A stretch of DNA of 31,851 nucleotides, from assembly GCA_948479395.1 (NCBI GenBank), contig CAOLUI010000009.1:1-31851 (forward strand), read 5' to 3'. Shown here piece after piece: positions 22,171-30,753 of this stretch. Numbering within the stretch: position 1 is the first letter of the stretch; the number at the start of each line of letters is the position of its first letter. The notes beneath the pieces are model-generated. The model had not been told where the DNA came from, searched no databases, and was given only the letters and a program-made list of their open reading frames with translations. This DNA is from an uncultured Bacilli bacterium. GTDB lineage: Bacteria > Bacillota_I > Bacilli_A > RF39 > UBA660. Position numbers and translations under genes: made by a program.

Positions 22171-23079
22171 TTAATTGCCAACTTTGCCTTTTTTTAATAA
22201 TACCCTTGAATTTTTAAATACCAAATCTCCTAAATTTAAAATAAAATTTGCTAAAACTATTGAAATATAAACACCTTCATTAAAATTAACTAATAAAGAA
22301 AATGGTAAAATACTAAAGCCCAAAATTAAGCTATATAAAAATTTTTTCTTTTTTGTACAGGGCGTAAAATTTGATAAAGTTCCAACAAAAATTATACCAA
22401 ATAAAATACTTGAAGAAAACATATTTACTAAAATTATTTTCATATCCTGTTTAAAAAAAGCATACAAAAAAAGAGTCAACAGATAAAAACCATAACTATA
22501 CAAAGGAATCTCCTTTTTATAATACTCATCGAATAATAATATAATTACCCCCAAAATAAGTATCAAAACACTCGTGGAATAACAACAACCCACATTATAT
22601 CCAATTAAACTATCTAGTAAAGAATATTGAAACAAGCCACTTATTTCTAATCTATTTTGATAATCGTAACTTTTAAAAAGAATTAAAAAAAACACCAATA
22701 ATAGCTTTGCTAAAACAATAATATTAGTTTTATTATCAATTTTTTTTAAAGATAAAAAATTATAAATACTTAATAATAAAACTAAAATCCCTAAAACCAA
22801 GAAAAAATTAGATTGCAAAGGAATTAACATAATAAATAATAAACTATAAAATTTACTATTGAACAAATCCTTATTTTTAAAAAAAACATCAAACAAACTT
22901 CCTAATAAAAAACAACCTATTGGCAAAATAAACACATAAAGCATTTGCCCAAAAGTATTATAATTATTTAAATAAGGAACAAATCCATTTTTATAATAAC
23001 CAAATCCGATTAAAAAGACAAAAATTAAATAATATTTTTGAATTAGCGGAAACTTAATTATTTTATGTAATCTATTCAC
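22171..23079 (-). CDS. RnfD-like (NqrB/RnfD family) membrane protein, divergent
   Basis: A 302-residue protein with about nine membrane segments. Family marks are a central SLLDSLIGYNVGCCYSTSVLILIL-type segment (153-176), matching the SLLDLFLG..PG..GE.S region of RnfD, and near the end the FVGTLSNFTPCTKKKKFLYS stretch followed by NEGVYISIVLANF, matching the ATDPVTSPTT...EGVxxAILL region. In classical RnfD an SGAT motif carries covalently bound FMN shortly before SLLD. Here only SGLFQY is found, so the flavinylation Thr is absent, and the TDPVTS box is altered. The start is GTG 23079 (GGTG 6 nt upstream), overlapping the rnfC-like stop. The function is probably electron transfer or ion translocation, or a structural role, in the same module. 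Confidence 0.7.
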   Translation of the reverse strand: MNRLHKIIKFPLIQKYYLIFVFLIGFGYYKNGFVPYLNNYNTFGQMLYVFILPIGCFLLGSLFDVFFKNKDLFNSKFYSLLFIMLIPLQSNFFLVLGILVLLLSIYNFLSLKKIDNKTNIIVLAKLLLVFFLILFKSYDYQNRLEISGLFQYSLLDSLIGYNVGCCYSTSVLILILGVIILLFDEYYKKEIPLYSYGFYLLTLFLYAFFKQDMKIILVNMFSSSILFGIIFVGTLSNFTPCTKKKKFLYSLILGFSILPFSLLVNFNEGVYISIVLANFILNLGDLVFKNSRVLLKKGKVGN

Positions 23080-24202
23080 TACCATCACCAACTAAATACT
23101 TTTGCAGATTAATAAAAGAAGGACAAATATAGGTACATAATCCACAATTAATACACTCAACCTTAACGCCCTTTTTATAAGCTAATAAAGGATTTGACTT
23201 AATAGGACATATTTCTATACATTTTCCACAATTAATGCAGTTTTTTGTTTTTCTCTTTGTTTTTTTCATTAAAATTATTCCCTTTAAATCTTTTGTTACA
23301 ATAAGATCTTTAATATTCATTTTAATTCCTTGCATCAAGCCATTAACATATATATCACAATCTTTTAAATCTAAATTATAAAAATTATCGATAATATCCA
23401 TCACCTTAACACCCAATTTAGTATTAATAACCTGCGGATTTTTGATTGCATTTCCCGTAATAGTTAAAAACTGCTCCACCAGGGGTTTTCGTTTTTTAAT
23501 CTTGTTATATAAAGTTACAACTTCACTCGTCTTTAAATAAAGATAATTCTGGAATATATTTAGAGTATGACATAAATTTTGTTCTTCTCCAATTAAATAT
23601 AAATCATCCACTAAATTAAGTTCAATATTTGTATATGTACCTAAAAAAGTAGTATAACCCTCTATATTCTCCCGATCTATATTTTTAATACAAATATGAG
23701 CTTTGCTCTTGGGAAAAATATTTAATAATACATCAATCATTTCTAAAATTATCTTTATATTTTCTTTTTGGATAAAAAACTCATTAGCAATATAAGGCTC
23801 ATCATCAATTCCCGAAATAATTAAATGTTCAACTAAAGAATTTTCATCAATTTTTTGCCTTTCAATATTTTTTAGCTCTTTTTTTACCACATCAAATGTT
23901 AAATCAGCCATTTTTTTTCTTACAGGCATTCTCTTTATCAATTTTTCTTGAAAATCATTAGCAATAACTAAAAACTTATCTTTTGCTCCACTAGCTAAAG
24001 TTCCCTGTTTTATACCTATAACTTTACCTGATACTGAAGCATAACTATCAAAAACTAATTCCCCTTTTTTTATTACACTATTCTTTTTAAAAGGAATAGA
24101 ATTATTCTTAATAGGTATATAAATAAAATCGGGATTCATATAATTTTCCACTCGACTTTTTAACTTTATACTATAGTCCTTATCAAGGCTAATTAATTTC
24201 AT
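23072..24202 (-). CDS. RnfC-like iron-sulfur protein lacking the nucleotide-binding glycine loop
   Basis: A 376-residue cytosolic or membrane-associated protein built like RnfC, the NADH-side subunit of the Rnf complex. The N-terminal barrel-sandwich domain (PIKNNSIPFKKNSVIKKGELVFDSYASVSGKVIGI) covers about 30-65. The core has ISGIDDEPYIANEF (130-142) in place of INGAECEPY, and an SLBB-like FLTITGNAIKNPQV lies near 245. Two [4Fe-4S] ferredoxin motifs are complete: C322, C325, C328, C332 and C350, C353, C356, C360. The loop GLGGAGFPTHVK, which in RnfC precedes the EPY segment and helps bind FMN/NADH, is absent; a charged helix stands there instead. It heads the operon behind its own promoter. 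Electron transfer through the clusters is plausible, direct NADH oxidation doubtful. Confidence 0.8.
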   Translation of the reverse strand: MKLISLDKDYSIKLKSRVENYMNPDFIYIPIKNNSIPFKKNSVIKKGELVFDSYASVSGKVIGIKQGTLASGAKDKFLVIANDFQEKLIKRMPVRKKMADLTFDVVKKELKNIERQKIDENSLVEHLIISGIDDEPYIANEFFIQKENIKIILEMIDVLLNIFPKSKAHICIKNIDRENIEGYTTFLGTYTNIELNLVDDLYLIGEEQNLCHTLNIFQNYLYLKTSEVVTLYNKIKKRKPLVEQFLTITGNAIKNPQVINTKLGVKVMDIIDNFYNLDLKDCDIYVNGLMQGIKMNIKDLIVTKDLKGIILMKKTKRKTKNCINCGKCIEICPIKSNPLLAYKKGVKVECINCGLCTYICPSFINLQKYLVGDGSE

Positions 24203-24220
24203 TTTGCCTCACCTTAAAAC

Positions 24221-24226
24221 ATTATA
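24221..24226 (-). promoter_or_regulatory. -10 box of the rnfC-like operon
   Basis: Read on the - strand this is TATAAT in the context ATAGTATAATG, 18 nt before the start ATG at 24202. GGTGAGG provides the ribosome-binding site. The -35 is poor (GTCAAC at 15 nt). It separates the operon from uvrC. Confidence 0.5.
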
Positions 24227-24246
24227 CTATAAAAAATTTAAGTTGA

Positions 24247-26007
24247 CTATTTAAAATCTTTTAAAAAATTCCCTAAATTTTGGGCGATATCTTTTGGTAA
24301 AATTTCTTCTAATTCTTCTACACTCGCCTGTTTCATTTTAGAAACACTACCAAAACGTTTAATCAATTCTTTTTTTCTTTTATTACCAATTCCATATATA
24401 TTATCCAAAATACTTGAAATACTTCCCTTACTTCTTATAGTACGATGATAATTAATTGTAAAACGATGAACTTCATCCTGCATTCGTGTTAAAAAATGAA
24501 ATAAATTACTATTACGATCAATTTCTACAACTTCTAAATTTTCTAAAACCAAATCATTCGTTCGATGATGATCATTTTTCTTTAAACCACAAACCATTAT
24601 CTTAAGACCCAATTCTTTTAAAGCTTCTTTGACAACTGTTACTTGCTTTTCTCCACCATCAGCAATAATTAAATCTGGTATTTCACTTTTCTCTTCCACC
24701 ATTCTTGAATATCTCCGAAAAATAACTTCTCTCATTGTTCCATAATCATCATTTTTATCTATACTAATTTTAAATTTTCGATAATCATTTTTACTTGGAT
24801 GCCCATTTTTAAAAACTACCATTCCACTTACCGAAAAAGCTCCAAATAAATTTGAATTATCGAACAAATCAATGCGATATAAACTTTTCAACCCCAATAA
24901 ATTTCTTAGCTCTTCGTTAGCATTTTCCGTCACAAACTCATCTTTTTTAATTAATTCTAATTCATTTTCTAAATTTAATTTACTATTCATAACCGCCATA
25001 TTTAAAAGCTTTTTCTTCGCTCCTTTACTTGGCGTCACAAACCTGGTATCAATTAATCCTTCTAAAATTTCCTTATTAATATTTTCAGCTACTAAAATTT
25101 CTTTCGGGACCTCATGCCGCCTATAGAATTCGGCAATATAATATTCTAAGTCATCATCTAACTCACTTATTAAAGGAAAAATATCCGATTTACCTCCAAC
25201 AAGTTTACCATTTCGTAAAAAAAATATTTGGATACTAATATAACCTTTATCAAAGTAAAAGCCAAAAACATCTCGATTAACTAAATCATGCAATTCCACT
25301 TTTTGCTTTGCCATAACTATTTTAATATACTCTAATTCCTTTTTAATCTCTAAAGCCATCTCATAATTCAATGATTCACTATATTCCGCCATTTTCTTTT
25401 CTAAACGGGTAGTTAAAACCTTATCATTACCATTCAAAAAGCTCAATATTTCATGTTCCATTTTAGCTAAATCATCTTGATTTAAATTCTTACTACAATA
25501 ACCTAAACACTCATTAATATGATAATAAAGACATAAATCCTTTTTAATTCCTTCACATTTTTTTAAAGGATAAACTCGATTTAATAAATTTACAATTCGG
25601 CGTGCCGCATAAGCATTAGGATAAGGACCAAATAACTTTTTATTATCTTTTCTCTTAATGTTTAAATATCTAGATACTTTTACTCGTGGAAAAGGCTTAG
25701 AAATATATTCAATATAAGGATAACTTTTATCATCTTTTAATAAAATATTATATTTTGGATTAAACTCTTTAATCAAATTAATTTCTATTATAAAAGCTTC
25801 CAGCTCACTATTAGCCACAATATAAGTAAAATCAGCAATCTCCGAAACCATCTTTGCCGTTTTTCCTGTTTGGAGTCGATTAAAATAAGAAGATACCCGA
25901 CGATGTAAATTCTTTGCTTTACCCACATAAATAATTTGCCCATCTTCATTACGCATTTGATAACTTCCAGGTAAATTAGGAACTAGAGTAAGCTTATCTT
26001 TAAACAT
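24247..26007 (-). CDS. uvrC: Excinuclease ABC subunit C (UvrC)
   Basis: The dual-incision endonuclease of nucleotide excision repair. The 586 residues contain the GIY-YIG nuclease domain at the N-terminus (LPGSYQMRNEDGQIIYVGKAKNLHRR, 12-37), a four-Cys cluster C151, C159, C167, C171 for the [4Fe-4S] site, the UVR domain (about 195-230), the RNase H-like nuclease (DLFDNSNLFGAFSVSGMVVF; IADGGEKQ), and a C-terminal helix-hairpin-helix pair (IYGIGNKRKKELIKRFGS). Length is normal. It begins 23 nt after the copZ stop and may be the last gene of the ldh-copA run. Nothing suggests a functional link to copper beyond co-transcription. Confidence 0.97.
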   Translation of the reverse strand: MFKDKLTLVPNLPGSYQMRNEDGQIIYVGKAKNLHRRVSSYFNRLQTGKTAKMVSEIADFTYIVANSELEAFIIEINLIKEFNPKYNILLKDDKSYPYIEYISKPFPRVKVSRYLNIKRKDNKKLFGPYPNAYAARRIVNLLNRVYPLKKCEGIKKDLCLYYHINECLGYCSKNLNQDDLAKMEHEILSFLNGNDKVLTTRLEKKMAEYSESLNYEMALEIKKELEYIKIVMAKQKVELHDLVNRDVFGFYFDKGYISIQIFFLRNGKLVGGKSDIFPLISELDDDLEYYIAEFYRRHEVPKEILVAENINKEILEGLIDTRFVTPSKGAKKKLLNMAVMNSKLNLENELELIKKDEFVTENANEELRNLLGLKSLYRIDLFDNSNLFGAFSVSGMVVFKNGHPSKNDYRKFKISIDKNDDYGTMREVIFRRYSRMVEEKSEIPDLIIADGGEKQVTVVKEALKELGLKIMVCGLKKNDHHRTNDLVLENLEVVEIDRNSNLFHFLTRMQDEVHRFTINYHRTIRSKGSISSILDNIYGIGNKRKKELIKRFGSVSKMKQASVEELEEILPKDIAQNLGNFLKDFK

Positions 26008-26030
26008 AACTAATCCTTCTTTCTTCTCTT

Positions 26031-26234
26031 TTATTTAATTACTTTAAAACCCAAATTTTCAATCTTATCAATAACTTCTGTAATTGTTTTCTCTTTTTTT
26101 ACTTCTAGATTTAAAGTCTTATTCTCCAAAGAAATATTGTAAGTAGTAATCCCTTTAACATTCTCAAGAACTTTCCTAATTCGAGCAATGCACCCTTCAC
26201 ATTTTATTCCTTCGATTTTAAATTCTTTTTTCAT
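26031..26234 (-). CDS. copZ: CopZ-like heavy-metal-associated copper chaperone
   Basis: A 67-residue single HMA domain with the metal-binding Cys pair C12 and C15 in IKCEGC, and the usual beta-alpha-beta-beta-alpha-beta layout ending in LGFKV. It would carry Cu(I) to the ATPase encoded 2 nt upstream. The residue before the first Cys is Lys instead of the common Met-Thr, a minor variation. Other HMA proteins carry zinc or mercury, but the neighbouring CPC ATPase with the CPCALGL motif favours copper. Confidence 0.88.
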   Translation of the reverse strand: MKKEFKIEGIKCEGCIARIRKVLENVKGITTYNISLENKTLNLEVKKEKTITEVIDKIENLGFKVIK

Positions 26235-26236
26235 TT

Positions 26237-28414
26237 TTATTTTCCTCTTCCTAACCTTAGCGAGTTTAAAACTACAGTTAAACTACTAAAAATCATGGCT
26301 ACACTTCCTAACATCGGATTCATTTTTATTCCCCAATTTTCAAAAAAACCCATTGCTATTGGCATCATTACAATATTATAAAAAAAAGCCCAAAACAAAT
26401 TTTGTCTAATAATTTTATAAGAACGTTTACTTATCATTATTAAATCTAAAATATTTTTCATATCATTATTCATTAAAATAACATCACTAGAATCCATCGC
26501 AATATCAGTACCATCATTTATACTAATACCAATAGTGGAATTTAGTAAAGCTAAAGCATCATTTATCCCATCACCAACCATTATTATGACTTTCCCCTCA
26601 CTATTCATTTTTTCAATATATTCTGCTTTTTCTTGAGGCAATATATTAGCTTTTACCTTTGTAATTCCAAGATCTCTTGCAATTAATGAAGCTGTTTCAT
26701 CATTATCTCCAGTAAGCATTATAACTTCAATCTGATTTTTTTTAAATAAAGCAATAATTTCTTTCATATCTTCTCTTATAATATCTTTCACACCAATTAA
26801 ACCAATAACTTTTTTATTCTCAATAACATAAACAACACTACACCCGTTTTGCACTAAATAATCATAATCTTTTTGATAAATATTTTCTATTTTTAATTTT
26901 GTAAGTATTTTATCATTCCCCAAAAAATATTCATTATCTCTTACAACTCCATATATTCCCTTACCCATTATTGTTTTAAAATCTTTTACTTTTTCATTAC
27001 ATGTAGTTTCAAATGCTGTTTTAATCGGATGAGAAGAATTATTCTCCATTATAGCAACAATATTTAAAAGTTCGTTATCATTATAATTAGAATAATTAAA
27101 AAATTTAAAAACTTTTAATTTTCCATAAGTTAAAGTTCCCGTTTTATCAAATACAATTGTATCAACATCTTTAGCTTTTTCTAAAACTTCACTATTTCTT
27201 AAAAATAAACCTTTTTTCGCACATAAGCCATTACTTACCACATTAACTAAAGGAACCGCAAGTCCAAGAGCACAAGGACAAGCTACCACCAAAACCGTAA
27301 CCATATGAACTAATGCTTCTGCAAAATCTAACCCAATTAATAATTGGCCTAAAAAAGTCAAAATTGCTATTAAAAGAATAAAAGGCACAAAATAACTACA
27401 AATTCTATCTGCCAGTTTTTGTATTTTATTTTTTTCATTCGTAGCTTCAATAACCATTGTAATTATCTGCGATATCATCGATTCTTTTCCAATTCTTTGA
27501 GCTTGATATTCAATATATCCATCATAACAAATAGACCCCGCAATTACCTTCGTTCCCTTTTCTTTTAAAATGGGAATGCTCTCCCCAGTAATAAAACTTT
27601 CATCAACATAAGTTTTACCAGATCTAACCATTCCATCTACTGCAATTTTATCTCCTGCTCTACATATTAATATATCATCCTTTTTTACTTCATCTATCAA
27701 TACTTTCTTTTCTTTACCATCTATTTTTAAAAGAGCATTCTGTGGTGTTATCGTCACTAATTTTTTTAGCGACTCTTTAGTTTTATCTTTACTAAAATTC
27801 TCGATAAATCGCCCCAATTTTATAAAATAAATAACCATACAAGTTGATTCAAAATATAAATTATTAATATAACTATTTATACCTCTAATTATATTTATAT
27901 ATCCATAAACACTAAATAAAAAACTAAATATAACACTAAACATTACTAAAGTATCCATATTAGACATTTTATGAAATAAATTAACTATTCCACTTTTTAA
28001 TATATCATATCCATAAACTAAAAATAAAAGGGTTAAAAATAACATAAAGGTTGCTAAAACAAAAGGATTATAATGATTTATAAAAGGCATCTCTGGTAAA
28101 TTTATCATATGTCCCATCGAAACATACATAATAAACAAAATAACCATTCCAAGAAGAACTAATTTAATTTTTTCTTCTTTTTTTATTTCTTTGACTTCTA
28201 TCCCTTTAAACTCACCTAAACTTTTAAATCCCGCAGCTTTTATATATTTTTCTAATTCTTTTTGATTTATATTTTCATATTCAATAGTGGCAAGCGCTAA
28301 AACTAAATTTACCTTAACACTAAAAACTCCTTTTTGTTTTCTTAAATATTTTTCTAATCCGGATGAACAAGCACTGCAAGTCATTCCCTCTATTGAAAGT
28401 ACAATTTTTTTCAC
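26237..28414 (-). CDS. copA: Copper-translocating P1B-type ATPase
   Basis: A membrane pump that uses ATP to move Cu(I), most likely outward. The 725-residue protein has one N-terminal HMA domain (GMTCSAC, C13 and C16), about eight membrane helices, the actuator TGES at 276-279, the ion-binding CPC at 379-381, phosphorylation Asp423 in DKTGTLT, and the hinge GDGINDA. The SHPIKTA nucleotide-binding His motif is also present. The start is GTG 28414, overlapping the stop of the upstream small membrane protein (GTGA). No copper regulator (CopY/CsoR) gene is visible in the window, so control is unknown. A Cu importer is a less likely alternative. Confidence 0.93.
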   Translation of the reverse strand: MKKIVLSIEGMTCSACSSGLEKYLRKQKGVFSVKVNLVLALATIEYENINQKELEKYIKAAGFKSLGEFKGIEVKEIKKEEKIKLVLLGMVILFIMYVSMGHMINLPEMPFINHYNPFVLATFMLFLTLLFLVYGYDILKSGIVNLFHKMSNMDTLVMFSVIFSFLFSVYGYINIIRGINSYINNLYFESTCMVIYFIKLGRFIENFSKDKTKESLKKLVTITPQNALLKIDGKEKKVLIDEVKKDDILICRAGDKIAVDGMVRSGKTYVDESFITGESIPILKEKGTKVIAGSICYDGYIEYQAQRIGKESMISQIITMVIEATNEKNKIQKLADRICSYFVPFILLIAILTFLGQLLIGLDFAEALVHMVTVLVVACPCALGLAVPLVNVVSNGLCAKKGLFLRNSEVLEKAKDVDTIVFDKTGTLTYGKLKVFKFFNYSNYNDNELLNIVAIMENNSSHPIKTAFETTCNEKVKDFKTIMGKGIYGVVRDNEYFLGNDKILTKLKIENIYQKDYDYLVQNGCSVVYVIENKKVIGLIGVKDIIREDMKEIIALFKKNQIEVIMLTGDNDETASLIARDLGITKVKANILPQEKAEYIEKMNSEGKVIIMVGDGINDALALLNSTIGISINDGTDIAMDSSDVILMNNDMKNILDLIMISKRSYKIIRQNLFWAFFYNIVMMPIAMGFFENWGIKMNPMLGSVAMIFSSLTVVLNSLRLGRGK

Positions 28415-28719
28415 CTTTCTCCACCTTTAATCTTTCTTAATTTGATTATATTATATATGATTGAGGATATTAGGAAAATATATATTAACAAAATCACCCA
28501 AGGTTCAAACATTAGATCTATAAAAGCCGTTTGAATTAAAAATTCCCAATTTGTTCCCCCGAAAACAAAATTAGGCTTTTTTTTACACCACCAAAATATT
28601 AATAATGGAGCCAATAATGCTAAAATAAGCTGAATTATCCCTCTTTTTTTAGAAATATGATAAGTTTTTATTCCTATAATAATTCCTATTCCGGTAATAA
28701 AACCAATCCCTAAATTCAT
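28411..28719 (-). CDS. Small membrane protein of unknown function
   Basis: A 102-residue protein with three hydrophobic segments (about 1-18, 27-45 and 74-94), a charged KKKP loop after WWC, and a basic end. It starts 1 nt after the ldh stop and its TGA overlaps the copA GTG, so it is translationally coupled to the copper pump. I do not recognise the family. An accessory role in the copper system or simple operon packing are both possible. Its single Cys (in FWWCKKK) lies at a membrane border and is not enough to suggest metal binding. Confidence 0.7.
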   Translation of the reverse strand: MNLGIGFITGIGIIIGIKTYHISKKRGIIQLILALLAPLLIFWWCKKKPNFVFGGTNWEFLIQTAFIDLMFEPWVILLIYIFLISSIIYNIIKLRKIKGGER

Positions 28720-28720
28720 T

Positions 28721-29635
28721 TTAATTTTTTTCTAATGATGCAATAGCATCTTTAATCACTTTAATTGATTGAGTTAATTTTTGTTTTTCTCTCTCATTTA
28801 AAGGAATAAAAATCTTTTTTTGAACGCCATTTTTATTAACAACCGCTGGGGTTGAAATACATATACCATTTTCTTCATCATAACTAGAAACTGGTAAAAT
28901 AATATTTTTATCTTCTAAAATGGCACTTGTAATTCGCACTAAACACATGCCAATTCCATAATAAGTTGCTCCCTTTTTCTTAATAATTTCATAAGCTGAA
29001 TTTCTCACCATTTCCTCTATTTCATCTTTTTCTTTCTCTTCTAAAAAAGCATCTATACTAGTTAAGGCAATACTAGCATTACTCCAAGAAACAAACTCCG
29101 AATCTCCATGTTCTCCAATTACAAAAGCTTGAATATCTTTGGGACATATATGAACTTTTTCACTAATTAAATATCTTAAACGTGCCGTATCTAAAGTTGT
29201 TCCCGAACCTATTACTTTACTATTTTCTAATCCCGAATATTTAAGCGTTAAATAACTCATTACATCCAATGGATTTGTCGCCACTAAAAATATTCCCTTA
29301 AAACCATTCTCCATTACTTCATCAACAATAGATTTAAAAATTTTACTATTCTTCGAAATCAAATCCATTCTAGTCTCGCCTGGATTTTGATTAGCACCCG
29401 CTGCAATTACAACAATTCGAGCCTCTCTACAATCTTTATAATCTCCCACTCTAACTCTTACTTTAGAAGGACTATAAGCCAAACAATGATTTAAATCCAT
29501 TGCTTCTCCTTTAATACGCTCTTTATCAATATCTATAAAAATTAATTCATCTACATAAGTTTGTTGATTAAGTAAAGCATAAGCATAGCTCATTCCAACA
29601 TTTCCACAACCTACTAAAACTACTTTATTTTTCAT
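28721..29635 (-). CDS. ldh: L-lactate dehydrogenase
   Basis: Reduces pyruvate to L-lactate with NADH to regenerate NAD+ in fermentation; cytosolic tetramer. The 304-residue protein has the Rossmann loop GCGNVGMSYA (9-18), the specificity loop ANQNPGETR in which Gln83 marks lactate rather than malate dehydrogenase (Arg at that place), the catalytic GEHGDSE with H176, and NPLDVM. ATG 29635 follows GAGGTG. A TATACT element lies upstream. It heads the five-gene run to uvrC, which suggests a fermentative metabolism. A hydroxyisocaproate-type 2-hydroxyacid dehydrogenase of the same family cannot be fully excluded. Confidence 0.93.
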   Translation of the reverse strand: MKNKVVLVGCGNVGMSYAYALLNQQTYVDELIFIDIDKERIKGEAMDLNHCLAYSPSKVRVRVGDYKDCREARIVVIAAGANQNPGETRMDLISKNSKIFKSIVDEVMENGFKGIFLVATNPLDVMSYLTLKYSGLENSKVIGSGTTLDTARLRYLISEKVHICPKDIQAFVIGEHGDSEFVSWSNASIALTSIDAFLEEKEKDEIEEMVRNSAYEIIKKKGATYYGIGMCLVRITSAILEDKNIILPVSSYDEENGICISTPAVVNKNGVQKKIFIPLNEREKQKLTQSIKVIKDAIASLEKN

Positions 29636-29696
29636 ATTTCACCTCATTATAAATAGTATAACACAAATAATACAATCATATAATTCAACTTAAATA

Positions 29697-30167
29697 TTAA
29701 TCTTTCATTTCATTTTTTATTTCTAAACTTATCATAATATATCCTTCATGAGTTGTTGTACATAATAAAATATTATCTAAATCATCAAAAAAAGCAATAT
29801 CATCATCACCAAAATCCGTACTTTCACAAACATCTCCCAAAATACTGCCAGATTCATAAAAATTATCAATAACTCGCTTACTAAAATAATATTTACAGAA
29901 TGTTTCATATTTTCTTAAAAATTCAAAAATTTCTTTGGTCGCTTGAATTCGAAATAATTTAGTACTTTTAATCATTTTCGTTCCCCACCATTCTGTAACT
30001 ATTTTACTTCCAATAATATCACTTTTAAATTTTTTTACTATTTCATTTACAATATCTTTATTTCTAAGTACAAGTTCTATATATTTAGTTTTTTCTTCTA
30101 GTATTTTTAGTACCTTTAAATAACTTTCATGATCATTAAGCTTTCCTGTATAATCTTCTAACTTCAT
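29697..30167 (-). CDS. Unrecognised cytosolic protein
   Basis: A 156-residue protein starting at ATG 30167: AGGAGAT overlaps the upstream stop codon and gives the right spacing, while a start at 30194 would lie inside the previous gene. There is no signal peptide or membrane segment. The N-terminal half is helical and charged, a WWG sits near the middle, and a very acidic stretch (DFGDDDIAFFDDLDN) lies near 120-135, followed by two short strands (ILLCTTT, YIMISLEI). I do not recognise the family; the acidic beta end recalls small immunity-like proteins only vaguely. It is the last gene of the phosphodiesterase operon. Confidence 0.65.
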   Translation of the reverse strand: MKLEDYTGKLNDHESYLKVLKILEEKTKYIELVLRNKDIVNEIVKKFKSDIIGSKIVTEWWGTKMIKSTKLFRIQATKEIFEFLRKYETFCKYYFSKRVIDNFYESGSILGDVCESTDFGDDDIAFFDDLDNILLCTTTHEGYIMISLEIKNEMKD

Positions 30168-30178
30168 TAAATTATCTC

Positions 30179-30736
30179 CTAATCTAAAGCCCAATTAATT
30201 CCGCTATCTTGACTTTTAAAAATTATTTCTCTATCTTGATATTCATTTTTTTCTTTACTAAATTCATAAATTGAACACTTTAATTTCAATTGCTCATCTT
30301 CCCAATACGGAAAATCTTCAATAGTTATTAAATCAATGTTCTCATTATTATAATTAAAATTAGCATCTAAAAAAGACTTCCCACCATCTTTAGTTACTTT
30401 TAATCCTCTATAATCATTAGACTTCCTAATATATCCAGTTGAAATAATAAAACCTAAAGCTTCATCTAAAAATATAAACTTAGCTTCATTACTCACTGTT
30501 ACTAACTCTTTTGTTACTTTCTGAAAACTAGTTCCTTTATCAAAACTTTTTTCCACTCCTACCAGCATATTTTGCCCTAAAACATAATCATATCTCTCAT
30601 ATTTCAATGAAACATTTTTAAAATTCTTTCTATATAACATATTCTCATCATATTCTTCACGAGGTTTTATAAGCCAAATAACTCCTAAACTTATAATTAA
30701 TATAATTAGAATTCCTAAAACTATTTTCTTTTTCAT
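30179..30736 (-). CDS. Membrane-anchored Asp-box (BNR-like) protein
   Basis: A 185-residue protein with one N-terminal membrane anchor (4-23) and an outside domain. Three Asp-box motifs (S/T-x-D-x-G-x-x-W/F) are visible: SFDKGTSF at 64-71, TKDGGKSF at 115-122 and SQDSGINW at 175-182, about 50-60 residues apart, as in beta-propeller blades of sialidase/BNR-like or photosynthesis-stability-factor proteins. Three blades are too few for a closed propeller, so it is a partial or oligomeric form. No catalytic sialidase residues are seen. It lies 17 nt behind the phosphodiesterase gene. An extracytoplasmic binding role is an inference from fold only. Confidence 0.7.
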   Translation of the reverse strand: MKKKIVLGILIILIISLGVIWLIKPREEYDENMLYRKNFKNVSLKYERYDYVLGQNMLVGVEKSFDKGTSFQKVTKELVTVSNEAKFIFLDEALGFIISTGYIRKSNDYRGLKVTKDGGKSFLDANFNYNNENIDLITIEDFPYWEDEQLKLKCSIYEFSKEKNEYQDREIIFKSQDSGINWALD

Positions 30737-30753
30737 TTACTTTTCCTCTTCTT

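Noticed and set aside
28411..28414. Mycoplasma-type genetic code (TGA as Trp), considered because of extreme AT content
   Set aside because: TGA ends the 102-residue gene exactly at the copA overlap, and Trp positions are TGG.
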